Shown in pieces: positions 12,545-24,309 of a DNA stretch of 64,000 nucleotides. The position numbers and the translations under genes are program-made. Source of the stretch: Salvelinus alpinus (Eukaryota > Chordata > Actinopteri > Salmoniformes > Salmonidae). The number at the start of each line of letters is the position of its first letter. Within the stretch, counting starts at the first letter, position 1. The stretch lies in NCBI RefSeq assembly GCF_045679555.1, contig NC_092091.1, positions 89,472,548 through 89,536,547 on the forward strand, given 5' to 3'. Under the pieces are notes generated by a model. That model ran no database searches and was not told where the DNA came from. It saw only the letters and a program-made list of their open reading frames with translations.

Positions 12545-14590
12545 TCAAGAGGATGGAGACGGAGGAAGACTCTGAGTTCCATGTCGAGAGGATGGAGACG
12601 GAGGAAGACTCTGAGTTCCATGTCAAGAGGAAGGAGACGGAGGAAGACTCTGAGTTCCATGTCAAGAGGATGGAGACAGAGGAAGACTCTGAGTTCCATG
12701 TCAAGAGGATGGAGACGGAGGAAGACTGAGTTCCATGTCAAGAGGATGGAGACGGAGGAAGACTCTGAGTTCCATGCCAAGAGGATGGAGACGGAGGAAG
12801 ACTCTGAGTTCCATGTCAAGAGGATGGAGACGGAGGAAGACTCTGAGTTCCATGTCAAGAGGATGGAGACGGAGGAAGACTCTGAGTTCCATGTCAAGAG
12901 GATGGAGACGGAGGAAGACTCTTTGAGTTCCATGTCAAGAGGATGGAGACGGAGGAAGACTCTTTGAGTTCCATGTCAAGAGGAAGGAGACGGAGGAAGA
13001 CTCTGAGTTCCATGTCAAGAGGATGGAGACGGAGGAAGACTCTTTGAGTTCCATGTCAAGAGGATGGAGACGGAGGAAGACTCTTTGAGTTCCATGTCAA
13101 GAGGATGGAGACGGAGGAAGACTCTGAGTTCCATGTCAAGAGGATGGAGATGGAGGAAGACTCTGAGTTCCATGTCAAGAGGATGGAGACGGAGGAAGAC
13201 TCTGAGTTCCATGTCAAGAGGATGGAGACGGAGGAAGACTCTTTGAGTTCCATGTCAAGAGGATGGAGACGGAGGAAGACGTTGAGTTCCATGTCAAGAG
13301 GATGGAGATGGAGGAAGACTCTGAGTTCCATGTCAAGAGGATGGAGACGGAGGAAGACTCTGAGTTCCATGTCAAGAGGATGGAGATGGAGGAAGACTCT
13401 GAGTTCCATGTCAAGAGGATGGAGACGGAGGAAGACTCTGAGTTCCATGTCAAGAGGATGGAGACGGAGGAAGACTCTGAGTTCCATGTCAAGAGGATGG
13501 AGACGGAGGAAGACTCTTTGAGTTCCATGTCAAGAGGATGGAGACGGAGGAAGACTCTGAGTTCCATGTCAAGAGGATGGAGACGGAGGAAGACTCTGAG
13601 TTCCATGTCAAGAGGATGGAGACGGAGGAAGACTCTTTGAGTTCCATGTCAAGAGGATGGAGACGGAGGAAGACTCTGAGTTCCATGTCAAGAGGATGGA
13701 GACGGAGGAAGACTCTGAGTTCCATGTCAAGAGGATGGAGACGGAGGAAGACTTTGAGTTCCATGTCAAGAGGATGGAGACGGAGGAAGACTCTGAGTTC
13801 CATGTCAAGAGGATGGAGACGGAGGAAGACTCTGAGTTCCATGTCAAGAGGATGGAGACGGAGGAAGACTCTGAGTTCCATGTCAAGAGGATGGAGACGG
13901 AGGAAGACTCTTTGAGTTCCATGTCAAGAGGATGGAGACGGAGGAAGACTCTGAGTTCCATGTCAAGAGGATGGAGACGGAGGAAGACTCTGAGTTCCAT
14001 GTCAAGAGGATGGAGATGGAGGAAGACTCTGAGTTCCATGTCAAGAGGATGGAGACGGAGGAAGACTCTGAGTTCCATGTCAAGAGGATGGAGACGGAGG
14101 AAGACTCTGAGTTCCATGTCAAGAGGATGGAGACGGAGGAAGACTTTGAGTTCCATGTCAAGAGGATGGAGACGGAGGAAGACGTTGAGTTCCATGTCAA
14201 GAGGATGGAGACGGAGGAAGACTCTGAGTTCCATGTCAAGAGGAAGGAGACGGAGGAAGACTTTGAGTTCCATGTCAAGAGGATGGAGACGGAGGAAGAC
14301 TTTGAGTTCCATGTCAAGAGGATGGAGACGGAGGAAGACTCTGAGTTCCATGTCAAGAGGATGGAGACGGAGGAAGACTCTGAGTTCCATGTCAAGAGGA
14401 TGGAGACGGAGGAAGACTCTGAGTTCCATGTCAAGAGGATGGAGACGGAGGAAGACTCTGAGTTCCATGTCAAGAGGATGGAGACAGAGGAAGACTCTGA
14501 GTTCCATGTCAAGAGGATGGAGACGGAGGAAGACTTTGAGTTCCATGTCAAGAGGATGGAGACGGAGGAAGACTTTGAGTTCCATGTCAA
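12545..14590 (+). repeat. 39-bp minisatellite, block 4 (2281-bp higher-order unit B)
   Basis: Near-perfect duplicate of block 3. Every open frame in block 3 reappears with the same translated sequence at +2281. Confidence 0.95.
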
Positions 14591-14825
14591 TGTAACGGAT
14601 GTGAAATGGCTAGCTAGTTAGCGGGTACGCGCTACTAGCATTTCAATCAGTTACGTCACTTGCTCTGAGACTTAAGTAGGGTTTCCCCTTGCTCTGCAAG
14701 GGCTGCGGCTTTTGTGGAGCGATGGGTAACGACGCTTCGTGGGTGTCAGTTGTTGATGTGTGCAGAGGGTCCCTGGTTCGCGCCCGTGTCGGGGCGAGGG
14801 GACGGTTTAAAGATATACTGTTACA
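14591..14825 (+). mobile_element. Solo-LTR-like insertion, copy 4
   Basis: 235 bp, same TCAA flanks; sequence like copies 1-3 (tacgcgctact and gagacttaag). Confidence 0.8.
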
Positions 14826-15884
14826 TCAAGAGGATGGAGACGGAGGAAGACTCTGAGTTCCATGTCAAGAGGAAGGAGACGGAGGAAGACTCTGAGTTCC
14901 ATGTCAAGAGGATGGAGACGGAGGAAGACTCTGAGTTCCATGTCAAGAGGATGGAGACGGAGGAAGACTTTGAGTTCCATGTCAAGAGGAAGGAGACGGA
15001 GGAAGACTCTGAGTTCCATGTCAAGAGGATGGAGACGGAGGAAGACTCTGAGTTCCATGTCAAGAGGATGGAGACGGAGGAAGACTTTGAGTTCCATGTC
15101 AAGAGGATGGAGACGGAGGAAGACTCTGAGTTCCATGTCAAGAGGATGGAGACGGAGGAAGACTCTGAGTTCCATGTCAAGAGGATGGAGACGGAGGAAG
15201 ACTCTGAGTTCCATGTCAAGAGGATGGAGACGGAGGAAGACTCTTTGAGTTCCATGTCAAGAGGATGGAGACGGAGGAAGACTCTGAGTTCCATGTCAAG
15301 AGGATGGAGACGGAGGAAGACTCTGAGTTCCATGTCAAGAGGATGGAGATGGAGGAAGACTCTGAGTTCCATGTCAAGAGGATGGAGACGGAGGAAGACT
15401 CTGAGTTCCATGTCAAGAGGATGGAGACGGAGGAAGACTCTGAGTTCCATGTCAAGAGGATGGAGACGGAGGAAGACTTTGAGTTCCATGTCAAGAGGAT
15501 GGAGACGGAGGAAGACGTTGAGTTCCATGTCAAGAGGATGGAGACGGAGGAAGACTTTGAGTTCCATGTCAAGAGGATGGAGACGGAGGAAGACTTTGAG
15601 TTCCATGTCAAGAGGATGGAGACGGAGGAAGACTCTGAGTTCCATGTCAAGAGGATGGAGACGGAGGAAGACTCTGAGTTCCATGTCAAGAGGATGGAGA
15701 CGGAGGAAGACTCTGAGTTCCATGTCAAGAGGATGGAGACGGAGGAAGACTCTGAGTTCCATGTCAAGAGGATGGAGACAGAGGAAGACTCTGAGTTCCA
15801 TGTCAAGAGGATGGAGACGGAGGAAGACTTTGAGTTCCATGTCAAGAGGATGGAGACGGAGGAAGACTTTGAGTTCCATGTCAA
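14826..15884 (+). repeat. 39-bp minisatellite, block 5
   Basis: About 27 units (1294-bp period with LTR copy 4). Its 3' part matches the ends of blocks 3 and 4 except for the loss of two units. Confidence 0.95.
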
Positions 15885-16119
15885 TGTAACGGATGTGAAA
15901 TGGCTAGCTAGTTAGCGGGTACGCTCTACTAGCATTTCAATCAGTTACGTCACTTGCTCTGATACTTAAGTAGGGTTTCCCCTTGCTCTGCAAGGGCTGC
16001 GGCTTTTGTGGAGCGATGGGTAACGACGCTTCGTGGGTGTCAGTTGTTGATGTGTGCAGAGGGTCCCTGGTTCGCGCCCGTGTCGGGGCGAGGGGACGGT
16101 TTAAAGATATACTGTTACA
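15885..16119 (+). mobile_element. Solo-LTR-like insertion, copy 5
   Basis: 235 bp with TCAA flanks. Two substitutions (tacgctctact for tacgcgctact, gatacttaag for gagacttaag) are shared only with copy 6, so copies 5 and 6 are sisters. Confidence 0.8.
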
Positions 16120-17459
16120 TCAAGAGGATGGAGACGGAGGAAGACTCTGAGTTCCATGTCAAGAGGATGGAGACGGAGGAAGACTCTGAGTTCCATGTCA
16201 AGAGGAAGGAGATGGAGGAAGACTCTGAGTTCCATGTCAAGAGGATGGAGACAGAGGAAGACTCTGAGTTCCATGTCAAGAGGATGGAGACGGAGGAAGA
16301 CTGAGTTCCATGTCAAGAGGGTGGAGACGGAGGAAGACTCTGAGTTCCATGCCAAGAGGATGGAGACGGAGGAAGACTCTGAGTTCCATGTCAAGAGGAT
16401 GGAGACGGAGGAAGACTCTGAGTTCCATGTCAAGAGGATGGAGACGGAGGAAGACTCTGAGTTCCATGTCAAGAGGATGGAGACGGAGGAAGACTCTTTG
16501 AGTTCCATGTCAAGAGGATGGAGACGGAGGAAGACTCTTTGAGTTCCATGTCAAGAGGAAGGAGACGGAGGAAGACTCTGAGTTCCATGTCAAGAGGATG
16601 GAGACGGAGGAAGACTCTTTGAGTTCCATGTCAAGAGGATGGAGACGGAGGAAGACTCTTTGAGTTCCATGTCAAGAGGATGGAGACGGAGGAAGACTCT
16701 GAGTTCCATGTCAAGAGGATGGAGATGGAGGAAGACTCTGAGTTCCATGTCAAGAGGATGGAGACGGAGGAAGACTCTGAGTTCCATGTCAAGAGGATGG
16801 AGACGGAGGAAGACTCTTTGAGTTCCATGTCAAGAAGATGGAGACGGAGGAAGACGTTGAGTTCCATGTCAAGAGGATGGAGATGGAGGAAGACTCTGAG
16901 TTCCATGTCAAGAGGATGGAGACGGAGGAAGACTCTGAGTTCCATGTCAAGAGGATGGAGATGGAGGAAGACTCTGAGTTCCATGTCAAGAGGATGGAGA
17001 CGGAGGAAGACTCTGAGTTCCATGTCAAGAGGATGGAGACGGAGGAAGACTCTGAGTTCCATGTCAAGAGGATGGAGACGGAGGAAGACTCTTTGAGTTC
17101 CATGTCAAGAGGATGGAGACGGAGGAAGACTTTGAGTTCCATGTCAAGAGGATGGAGACGGAGGAAGACTTTGAGTTCCATGTCAAGAGGATGGAGACGG
17201 AGGAAGACTCTGAGTTCCATGTCAAGAGGATGGAGACGGAGGAAGACTCTGAGTTCCATGTCAAGAGGATGGAGACGGAGGAAGACTCTGAGTTCCATGT
17301 CAAGAGGATGGAGACGGAGGAAGACTCTGAGTTCCATGTCAAGAGGATGGAGACAGAGGAAGACTCTGAGTTCCATGTCAAGAGGATGGAGACGGAGGAA
17401 GACTTTGAGTTCCATGTCAAGAGGATGGAGACGGAGGAAGACTTTGAGTTCCATGTCAA
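16120..17459 (+). repeat. 39-bp minisatellite, block 6
   Basis: About 34 units. It starts like block 3 (gaagactgag and ccatgccaag marks) and ends like block 5, so it is a recombinant higher-order unit of 1575 bp including LTR copy 5. Confidence 0.95.
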
Positions 17460-17694
17460 TGTAACGGATGTGAAATGGCTAGCTAGTTAGCGGGTACGCT
17501 CTACTAGCATTTCAATCAGTTACGTCACTTGCTCTGATACTTAAGTAGGGTTTCCCCTTGCTCTGCAAGGGCTGCGGCTTTTGTGGAGCGATGGGTAACG
17601 ACGCTTCGTGGGTGTCAGTTGTTGATGTGTGCAGAGGGTCCCTGGTTCGCGCCCGTGTCGGGGCGAGGGGACGGTTTAAAGATATACTGTTACA
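17460..17694 (+). mobile_element. Solo-LTR-like insertion, copy 6
   Basis: 235 bp with TCAA flanks, 1575 bp after copy 5 and sharing its two diagnostic substitutions. Confidence 0.8.
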
Positions 17695-19215
17695 TCAAGA
17701 GGATGGAGACGGAGGAAGACTCTGAGTTCCATGTCAAGAGGATGGAGACGGAGGAAGACTCTGAGTTCCATGTCAAGAGGAAGGAGACGGAGGAAGACTC
17801 TGAGTTCCATGTCAAGAGGATGGAGACAGAGGAAGACTCTGAGTTCCATGTCAAGAGGATGGAGACGGAGGAAGACTGAGTTCCATGTCAAGAGGGTGGA
17901 GACGGAGGAAGACTCTGAGTTCCATGCCAAGAGGATGGAGACGGAGGAAGACTCTGAGTTCCATGTCAAGAGGATGGAGACGGAGGAAGACTCTGAGTTC
18001 CATGTCAAGAGGATGGAGACGGAGGAAGACTCTGAGTTCCATGTCAAGAGGATGGAGACGGAGGAAGACTCTTTGAGTTCCATGTCAAGAGGATGGAGAC
18101 GGAGGAAGACTCTTTGAGTTCCATGTCAAGAGGAAGGAGACGGAGGAAGACTCTGAGTTCCATGTCAAGAGGATGGAGACGGAGGAAGACTCTTTGAGTT
18201 CCATGTCAAGAGGATGGAGACGGAGGAAGACTCTTTGAGTTCCATGTCAAGAGGATGGAGACGGAGGAAGACTCTGAGTTCCATGTCAAGAGGATGGAGA
18301 TGGAGGAAGACTCTGAGTTCCATGTCAAGAGGATGGAGACGGAGGAAGACTCTGAGTTCCATGTCAAGAGGATGGAGACGGAGGAAGACTCTTTGAGTTC
18401 CATGTCAAGAAGATGGAGACGGAGGAAGACGTTGAGTTCCATGTCAAGAGGATGGAGATGGAGGAAGACTCTGAGTTCCATGTCAAGAGGATGGAGACGG
18501 AGGAAGACTCTGAGTTCCATGTCAAGAGGATGGAGATGGAGGAAGACTCTGAGTTCCATGTCAAGAGGATGGAGACGGAGGAAGACTCTGAGTTCCATGT
18601 CAAGAGGATGGAGACGGAGGAAGACTCTGAGTTCCATGTCAAGAGGATGGAGACGGAGGAAGACTCTTTGAGTTCCATGTCAAGAGGATGGAGACGGAGG
18701 AAGACTCTTTGAGTTCCATGTCAAGAGGATGGAGACGGAGGAAGACTTTGAGTTCCATGTCAAGAGGATGGAGATGGAGGAAGACTCTGAGTTCCATGTC
18801 AAGAGGATGGAGACGGAGGAAGACTCTTTGAGTTCCATGCCAAGAGGATGGAGACGGAGGAAGACTCTGAGTTCCATGTCAAGAGGATGGAGACGGAGGA
18901 AGACTCTGAGTTCCATGTCAAGAGGATGGAGACGGAGGAAGACTCTGAGTTCCATGTCAAGAGGATGGAGACGGAGGAAGACTCTGAGTTCCATGTCAAG
19001 AGGATGGAGACGGAGGAAGACTCTGAGTTCCATGTCAAGAGGATGGAGACGGAGGAAGACTCTGAGTTCCATGTCAAGAGGATGGAGACGGAGGAAGACT
19101 CTGAGTTCCATGTCAAGAGGATGGAGACGGAGGAAGACTCTGAGTTCCATGTCAAGAGGAAGGAGACGGAGGAAGACTCTGAGTTCCTTGTCAAGAGGAT
19201 GGAGACGGAGGAAGA
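17695..19215 (+). repeat. 39-bp minisatellite, block 7 (last)
   Basis: The first ~980 bp copies block 6 at +1575, then the sequence diverges. The final units (about 18848-19215) are homogeneous in frame a and run into the non-repetitive exon-like tail VEQLEKQLQ. Confidence 0.95.
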
Positions 19216-19267
19216 CGTTGAGCAACTAGAGAAGCAGCTCCAAAGTGTAGATGCACAGAATCTGATG

Positions 19268-19496
19268 GTGAAATTGACATTTATTTTGACATTTCATTTA
19301 CACTGTAGATTGAGTCAGCATTTTTCACACTACCGACCGAAAGCTGTACAATGAGTTAATTTCAGTCTTATAAGCGATGCCTGTAGATATGTTTTTAAAG
19401 TAGTCATACTGAGACAGAGGTTACTGCAGAACTTCTGGTGTTTCAAACAAAGTCTCTTGACACAGATTGCAGGTTAAGCAGAATTGGTGTTAAGGA
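19268..19496. other. Unique sequence after the candidate exon
   Basis: No gene or known repeat seen. It fits an intron that starts at the gtgaaa donor-like site at 19268. Confidence 0.4.
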
Positions 19497-19637
19497 CACA
19501 AAAGTTAATAAGAACAAATTCTTATTTACCGAGGAACAGTGGGTTAACTGCCTTGTTCATGGGCAGAAGACAGATTTTTACCTTGTCAGCTCGGGGATCG
19601 ATTCAGCAACTCTAACCACTAGGCTACCTGCCGCCCC
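19497..19637 (-). mobile_element. Salmonid tRNA-derived SINE fragment
   Basis: Matches a common salmonid SINE read on the reverse strand: aacaaattcttatttacc, then gggttaactgccttgttca, then tttttaccttgtcagctcgg, then taaccactaggctacctgcc. The last part is the complement of the tRNA-like head. Part of the body is missing, so it is a decayed copy. Confidence 0.8.
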
Positions 19638-19817
19638 CCACCTTGAATGAGGTGATCATGTGACCTTAATGGCCTTTCAACTTTTTGACTCGCAAGTTCT
19701 AAAAATGTATAACGATCCGCACAACGTGACATTTTCTCAAATTATTTTTTATTTCATATTTTGCTATGCTGTAGCCCTAATAAATGATTTACCATTTGTT
19801 GTTCTTCGTTATTGCAG

Positions 19818-19864
19818 ACTCTCTCGGATGTCATTATGCTGGTGTTGTCCAGCTTTCTGACCGG
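19818..19864 (+). pseudogene. Possible host exon, cut by Harbinger insertion
   Basis: A cgttattgcag acceptor is followed by an open frame TLSDVIMLVLSSFLT. In phase, it would continue the ...DAQNLM exon end at 19267. The Harbinger terminal repeat starts at 19865 inside this frame, with no obvious continuation after 24326. It may be the downstream exon of the gene holding the minisatellite, but it is short and I do not recognise the family. Confidence 0.3.
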
Positions 19865-20088
19865 GGGCCTGTTGCACAAAAGTAGAATTAAGACATCCGG
19901 GATAAATGACTCAGCTGAGCTCAATGAAGCCAAAACATGTGCGTCCAGGCTTAATTGGTTGCACAAAGACCAAGCCAGGATGAGCAGACACGGATTCATT
20001 AAGCCAGGTGAAACAAATCCTGGATAGGTGCGCGCTCACGGCTCACTCAAATAGACCCCGCCACAGATCACAGATTAACTGATTTACC

Positions 20089-20507
20089 ATGGCAACTAGA
20101 GCCGCGTACTTTTCCCCGTCGGAAGCACAAATCCTCATGGAGGCATACGAGGAGGTAAAAGATATAATTAAGAAGAAAGGCAACACCGCCACAGTGATAA
20201 AGCAAAGAGAAAAAGCGTGGCAAAGTATTGCAGACCGCCTGAATGCGTAAGTAGTGCACAATTACACACTCACCGCTCCGCTGAAACATCACAATTACAA
20301 TTCAAATATTTAATTCACATCTCCAAAAATGCAGTTGTACTGTAATTATGAAACGGTTAAATTTTTAATTGAAATGCACTGCAGATATGAGTGAAATTGT
20401 GTAAAGTAACTCCATCACACTGTATAAAGCTATGATACATTTTTTGATATTTTTACTGAAAACAAGACAAAAATACCAAGTAATTTTTTGCAGTGTGACT
20501 CCATTAA

Positions 20508-20547
<40 letters not shown>

Positions 20548-21687
20548 TAAACATGAACGGGCCAAAACGGACATGGCAGCAGGTCAAAATCAAATACAAG
20601 AACATTCTGCAGAATGGTATGGTCCCTGACTAATATTTAACAAAGCACAAGCATATATTGTACCCAGAAGGTGCCTGCTCACACATTGTCTGTACTGTTT
20701 TAGCAGTGAAAAAGAATACCCACAGACAAGGCACGGGTGGTGGGTCACCAAAGGCTGACCTTACCCCAGCAGAGGACATGGCCTTGGAGCTAAATAAAGG
20801 CAGGCCCGTCTTAGAGGGGATCCCTGGGGGGAAAGAGACGAGCATAGGTTCCTCCCAAGATGCCACCCGCTTCATTCAAGGTATGTCCTTCCATCTCTAC
20901 ATGGGATACAACCACATTCATATTGAATCAATTTGGACTGTCTGACTTTGGTTTACCTATTGCCTTGCAGTGTCTGGCAGCACTGTGTTCCTGTTAGAGC
21001 CACCAGCACAAGCACCAGACGATGCTGATCCAGTGAGTACTCCATCAAAGGCATACTGTAGGCCTGGCATGTCTTGTCTACTAGCTTCAATATGAATCCG
21101 ATTAAATGTGATAGGGTGAAGGCCCCAGTGCAGCAGCAACAGCACATGATGGAGACGATGATGAGGAGGAGACCATCTCTCTGGATTCCAGAAGGCATGA
21201 GGTATCATGTTAAGACTGTGAAAGTACTATTTACTCTACAATGGTGAGGAGTCCTCATCAAAATCAAAAAATCTAATTTCTTTTACAGGACCCAGATGCT
21301 ATACAGTGGGAAAACCAGCCTGGCAACATAGTGCGTATTAATAAAAGGACACCACATCCTGCCAAATTCCAGCTGCGCTAATTGTATTGTGTTCACAGAG
21401 CTCACAAGCTATCAGAAAGTTGTATGGCAACCACCTCCGGCGCCAAATAGAACTGGCAGACATAGACATTCAGTACAAGAAGAAAAAGATGGAAAATCTT
21501 GCACTGGAGTCCGAAATAAAAAAGAGGACAATTAGGAAACTGGACCTTGAAATAAAAAAACTTGAGAGGGAGGTGAGATATGCCTTCAATGTACACTGTA
21601 TGCTAACTGTAACACAAATGTATTAATCATTATTTTTCTTTCCTCCCCCAGCTCCAAGAAGATGACACAGCTCAAAATAAAAATTAG
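20089..21687 (+). CDS. Harbinger Myb/SANT-like DNA-binding protein
   Basis: Eight exons that join in phase: 20089-20246, 20546-20616, 20704-20880, 20971-21032, 21115-21201, 21289-21330, 21399-21572 and 21652-21687, all with GT-AG introns, giving 268 residues. The N-terminus (MATRAAYFSPSEAQILMEAY, then ...KQREKAWQSIADRLNA and TWQQVKIKYKNIL across exons 1-2) is the Myb/SANT-like (NAIF1-type) trihelix domain that binds Harbinger ends and helps bring the nuclease to the nucleus. The middle is low-complexity and acidic (GDDDEEE). The C-terminus is a strongly charged coiled coil (IELADIDIQYKKKKMENLAL...). The first ATG fits the domain start. A TG microsatellite sits immediately before the exon 2 acceptor (20509-20545). 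Splicing is inferred from reading frame and not tested. Confidence 0.85.
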
Positions 21688-21907
21688 GTATATTCTCGTA
21701 AAGTCAAGTGAGCCATGACATATGAGCTCTTATTGTGAGCACACAGGACGGTGGCATCTTTCTAAGGTTTCTTTTATTTTCCCAGCAATCAGTACAACCA
21801 AGTCATCGTTATAAGGCATCGCCCTCTTTTGCCCACCCCCCCAGCACCAGGTGTGGCCACTAGCCTATATGAAGGCCCAAAATTGTGTGTTCCTTTCTGC
21901 TCTGACA

Positions 21908-23198
21908 ATGGCATGCCCATTCGTGCGAGATGTGGTGGATGAAGAAGCACTTGTGCTGAGGAGAGCCTTCAGGCGAGAAAGGGTCTTCAGGGACCGGTTG
22001 GACCCACTGGCCTTCCCTGATGACCATCTATATGAAAGATACAGGTTTTCTGCAGATGGCATCAGGTATCTATGCAGACTACTGGGTCCCAGGATTAAGC
22101 ACCGCACTGCACGGAGCCATGCACTGAGTGTGGAGCAAATGGTTTGTGTGGCCTTGCGCTTTTTTGCTAGTGGAGCCTTCCTGTACTCAGTGGGGGATGC
22201 AGAACAGCTGAACAAGGCCACAATTTGCCGCACAATAAGGAGTGTGTGTCTGGCTATCAAAGCATTAGCAGATGTCTTCATCTCCTTCCCTGGCCACAGA
22301 AGACTCTGTGACATCAAAGAGGAGTTCTATAGGATTGCAGGTAAGAGGATCTACAAATTACAGGACAACTGTTAACACATAGTAGGATACTCATTACTTT
22401 GTGTGACAGGTTTCCCCAATGTCATTGGTGCAGTGGACTGCACACACATAAGGATAAAAGCCCCCTCAGGTGCCCATGAGGCCGATTTTGTGAATAGGAA
22501 ATCCTTTCACAGCATTAATGTTCAGGTGAACATAACTTTTTGATATTGTCCATTGACGAACACTCTGCATTGCCAGTGATGTGCATTGATTGGTGTAATA
22601 TTCCTCATCTTATGATTTCAGATGGTCTGCAATGCTGACTGTGTGATCAGCAATGTTGTGGCAAAATGGCCTGGCTCAGTCCATGACTCCAGAATCTTTC
22701 GGGCCTCTGAAATCTATCAGTGCCTATCACAAGGTAAGCCACACAACCCCTATTTATAACCATCATGGCTGTGTCAAGAATATCACTGTGTTTATGAGGT
22801 AGTAATGATGAGATTTTGTGTTGACAGGTGAATTCTCTGGTGTGTTGCTGGGAGACAGGGGGTATGGCTGCCAGCCTTTTCTCCTGACACCTTTCACAGA
22901 CCCCCAGGAAGCACAGCAGGCCTACAACCATGCCCATGCCAGGACCAGGGCCAGAGTTGAAATGACCTTTGGCCTCCTGAAGGCACGCTTTCACTGCCTT
23001 CACAAATTAAGGGTCAGCCCTGTTAGGGCATGTGATATTACTGTGGCTTGTGCTGTCCTCCACAATGTGGCCTGCCTGAGGAAGGAGAGGGCCCCCAGAG
23101 TGCCACCAGCCATGGACTGGGACAATCCGGCAATCTTCCCTGATGACGACAGTGGTCGGCTGCTGAGGGACCAATATGTGTTGAATTATTTTAGTTAG
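21908..23198 (+). CDS. HARBI1-like DDE transposase/nuclease of Harbinger
   Basis: Four exons in phase: 21908-22340, 22410-22525, 22622-22733 and 22828-23198, giving 343 residues, close to the usual ~350 for HARBI1-type nucleases. An N-terminal helical region ([17 protein letters not shown], then [20 protein letters not shown]) precedes the DDE_4-type nuclease core. First Asp is in GAVDCTHI (exon 2), with HDSRIF (exon 3) following. Second Asp is in LLGDRGYG and the Glu in [15 protein letters not shown] (exon 4). All three catalytic positions are present. It is expected to cut and join transposon DNA together with the neighbouring Myb-like protein, which lies 220 bp upstream in the same orientation. 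An in-frame ATG at 21869 could add 13 residues; I chose 21908 because [13 protein letters not shown] fits the family start. Confidence 0.88.
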
Positions 23199-23559
23199 TA
23201 TGTGTGCTTTCAATTTTGGTTAAATATGTCCTGCGGTGGCAGAGGAATTTGGGTTTTTTTGGGTTCGTTTTTTGACGAATTTGGCCTCTTATGATGTTTG
23301 TGCGGTATACTGTGTGTAATACAAGGCTGCAGGGAGGCTACTGCATCCATTCATTTGTCTGTTCAGTTGATGTGTATGGATTTGTCCTGCATTTATTTTA
23401 GTGTGCAGACATGCAGGGTGTGTTATATACAGACCTTTGAATGTGTATGTATCATTTTGTATAATATGCTTGGATTCTGTGCTTTCCATCTTGTAGAGTC
23501 ACTGTGACTTCAGTTTCGAAAGGAGCTGATGGTTTACCTGCTTTGTTTTGTCCTTATTC

Positions 23560-23565
23560 AATAAA
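23560..23565 (+). terminator. Polyadenylation signal for HARBI1-like gene
   Basis: An AATAAA lies 361 bp after the stop codon, inside the Harbinger element. Plausible by position only. Confidence 0.5.
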
Positions 23566-24309
23566 GGAACATAATGTTACACATTGTGTTTTTATATTCA
23601 TATGGAATGTGTATTTGTTTATATGACAGAGTACTAGGGCCACACTGAAGAAAAAGGATAAAGTCATAAATTTATGAGGCTGGTTCTTTCTGCAGAAAAG
23701 CTACATATTGTTTTTATAGTTTTGATACTTATGACAATGTGATACTTAATATTCTGGCACATCAGCATGTCTTTGTTTATGAAACCATACTGAAGTACAA
23801 TTTCACGAAATGCCCCACATCTGTCATTTTAACAACTGTCCTCCTTTAAAACAACTGGTTACAATATTATGACTTGTGTTTTTTTCCCCTCTGTGGCCCT
23901 AATATTCTATCATTTTATATATAGCCTTATAGTCTATGGGAAACTGTAAATTATCTAATGATAGCAACATCATCTAAAAATAATTTTTTATCCAAAATCA
24001 TTGAAATTAATGATCACAAACGTTTAAATAATAACAGTGGGTCTAGTTATATGTGATAACAATGTATAGTGAGCAGTGAAATAACTATTGGTTTCCATTT
24101 GTGGTGACTGCTGACTGACATTAGGGATGAGATTAAATAGATCCTGGAATTTAGCCTGGTCTGGAGCAGGCTAGCTCCACAGAATAAATCTCCATGGTAA
24201 TTTATACCATAACATATCCTCCTGCCCCCTATCCATCTTTAGTGCAACCGGATTACGGATCAATTGAGCCAGGATCACCAAGATATCCTGGCTTAATCCC
24301 TTATCCTAG
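23566..24309. other. Non-coding 3' part of Harbinger
   Basis: AT-rich, no gene seen. The last ~100 bp (tacggatcaattgagccagg, then atatcctggcttaatccc) mirror the subterminal sequence at the left end. Confidence 0.6.

Larger units (their letters stand above)
6760..19267 (+). pseudogene. Candidate host-gene exon expanded and broken by a minisatellite
   Basis: The block begins after a good acceptor (6748-6759) with a non-repetitive open frame encoding about 23 residues (KCVLTKLVETLEEVKRVGR, then AETHD) and then enters the 39-bp array. At the far end the repeat frame EFLVKRMETEED runs into VEQLEKQLQSVDAQNLM (19216-19267), followed by gtgaaa as a possible 5' splice site. Both flanks are helix-like and charged, consistent with a coiled coil. 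The simplest reading is an ancestral exon with one METEED-EFHVKR segment that amplified. As it stands it cannot be one reading frame: 41-bp units shift the frame by +2, stops occur at about 7687 and 8232, and six LTR insertions add stops. I do not recognise the gene family. A possible next exon lies at 19818-19864. Confidence 0.4.

Noticed and set aside
6781-19225. Many long open frames on both strands in the 39-bp array
   Set aside because: Unit length divisible by three opens four of six frames at once. All reflect the same repeat, so I report the repeat and a single candidate exon instead of genes.
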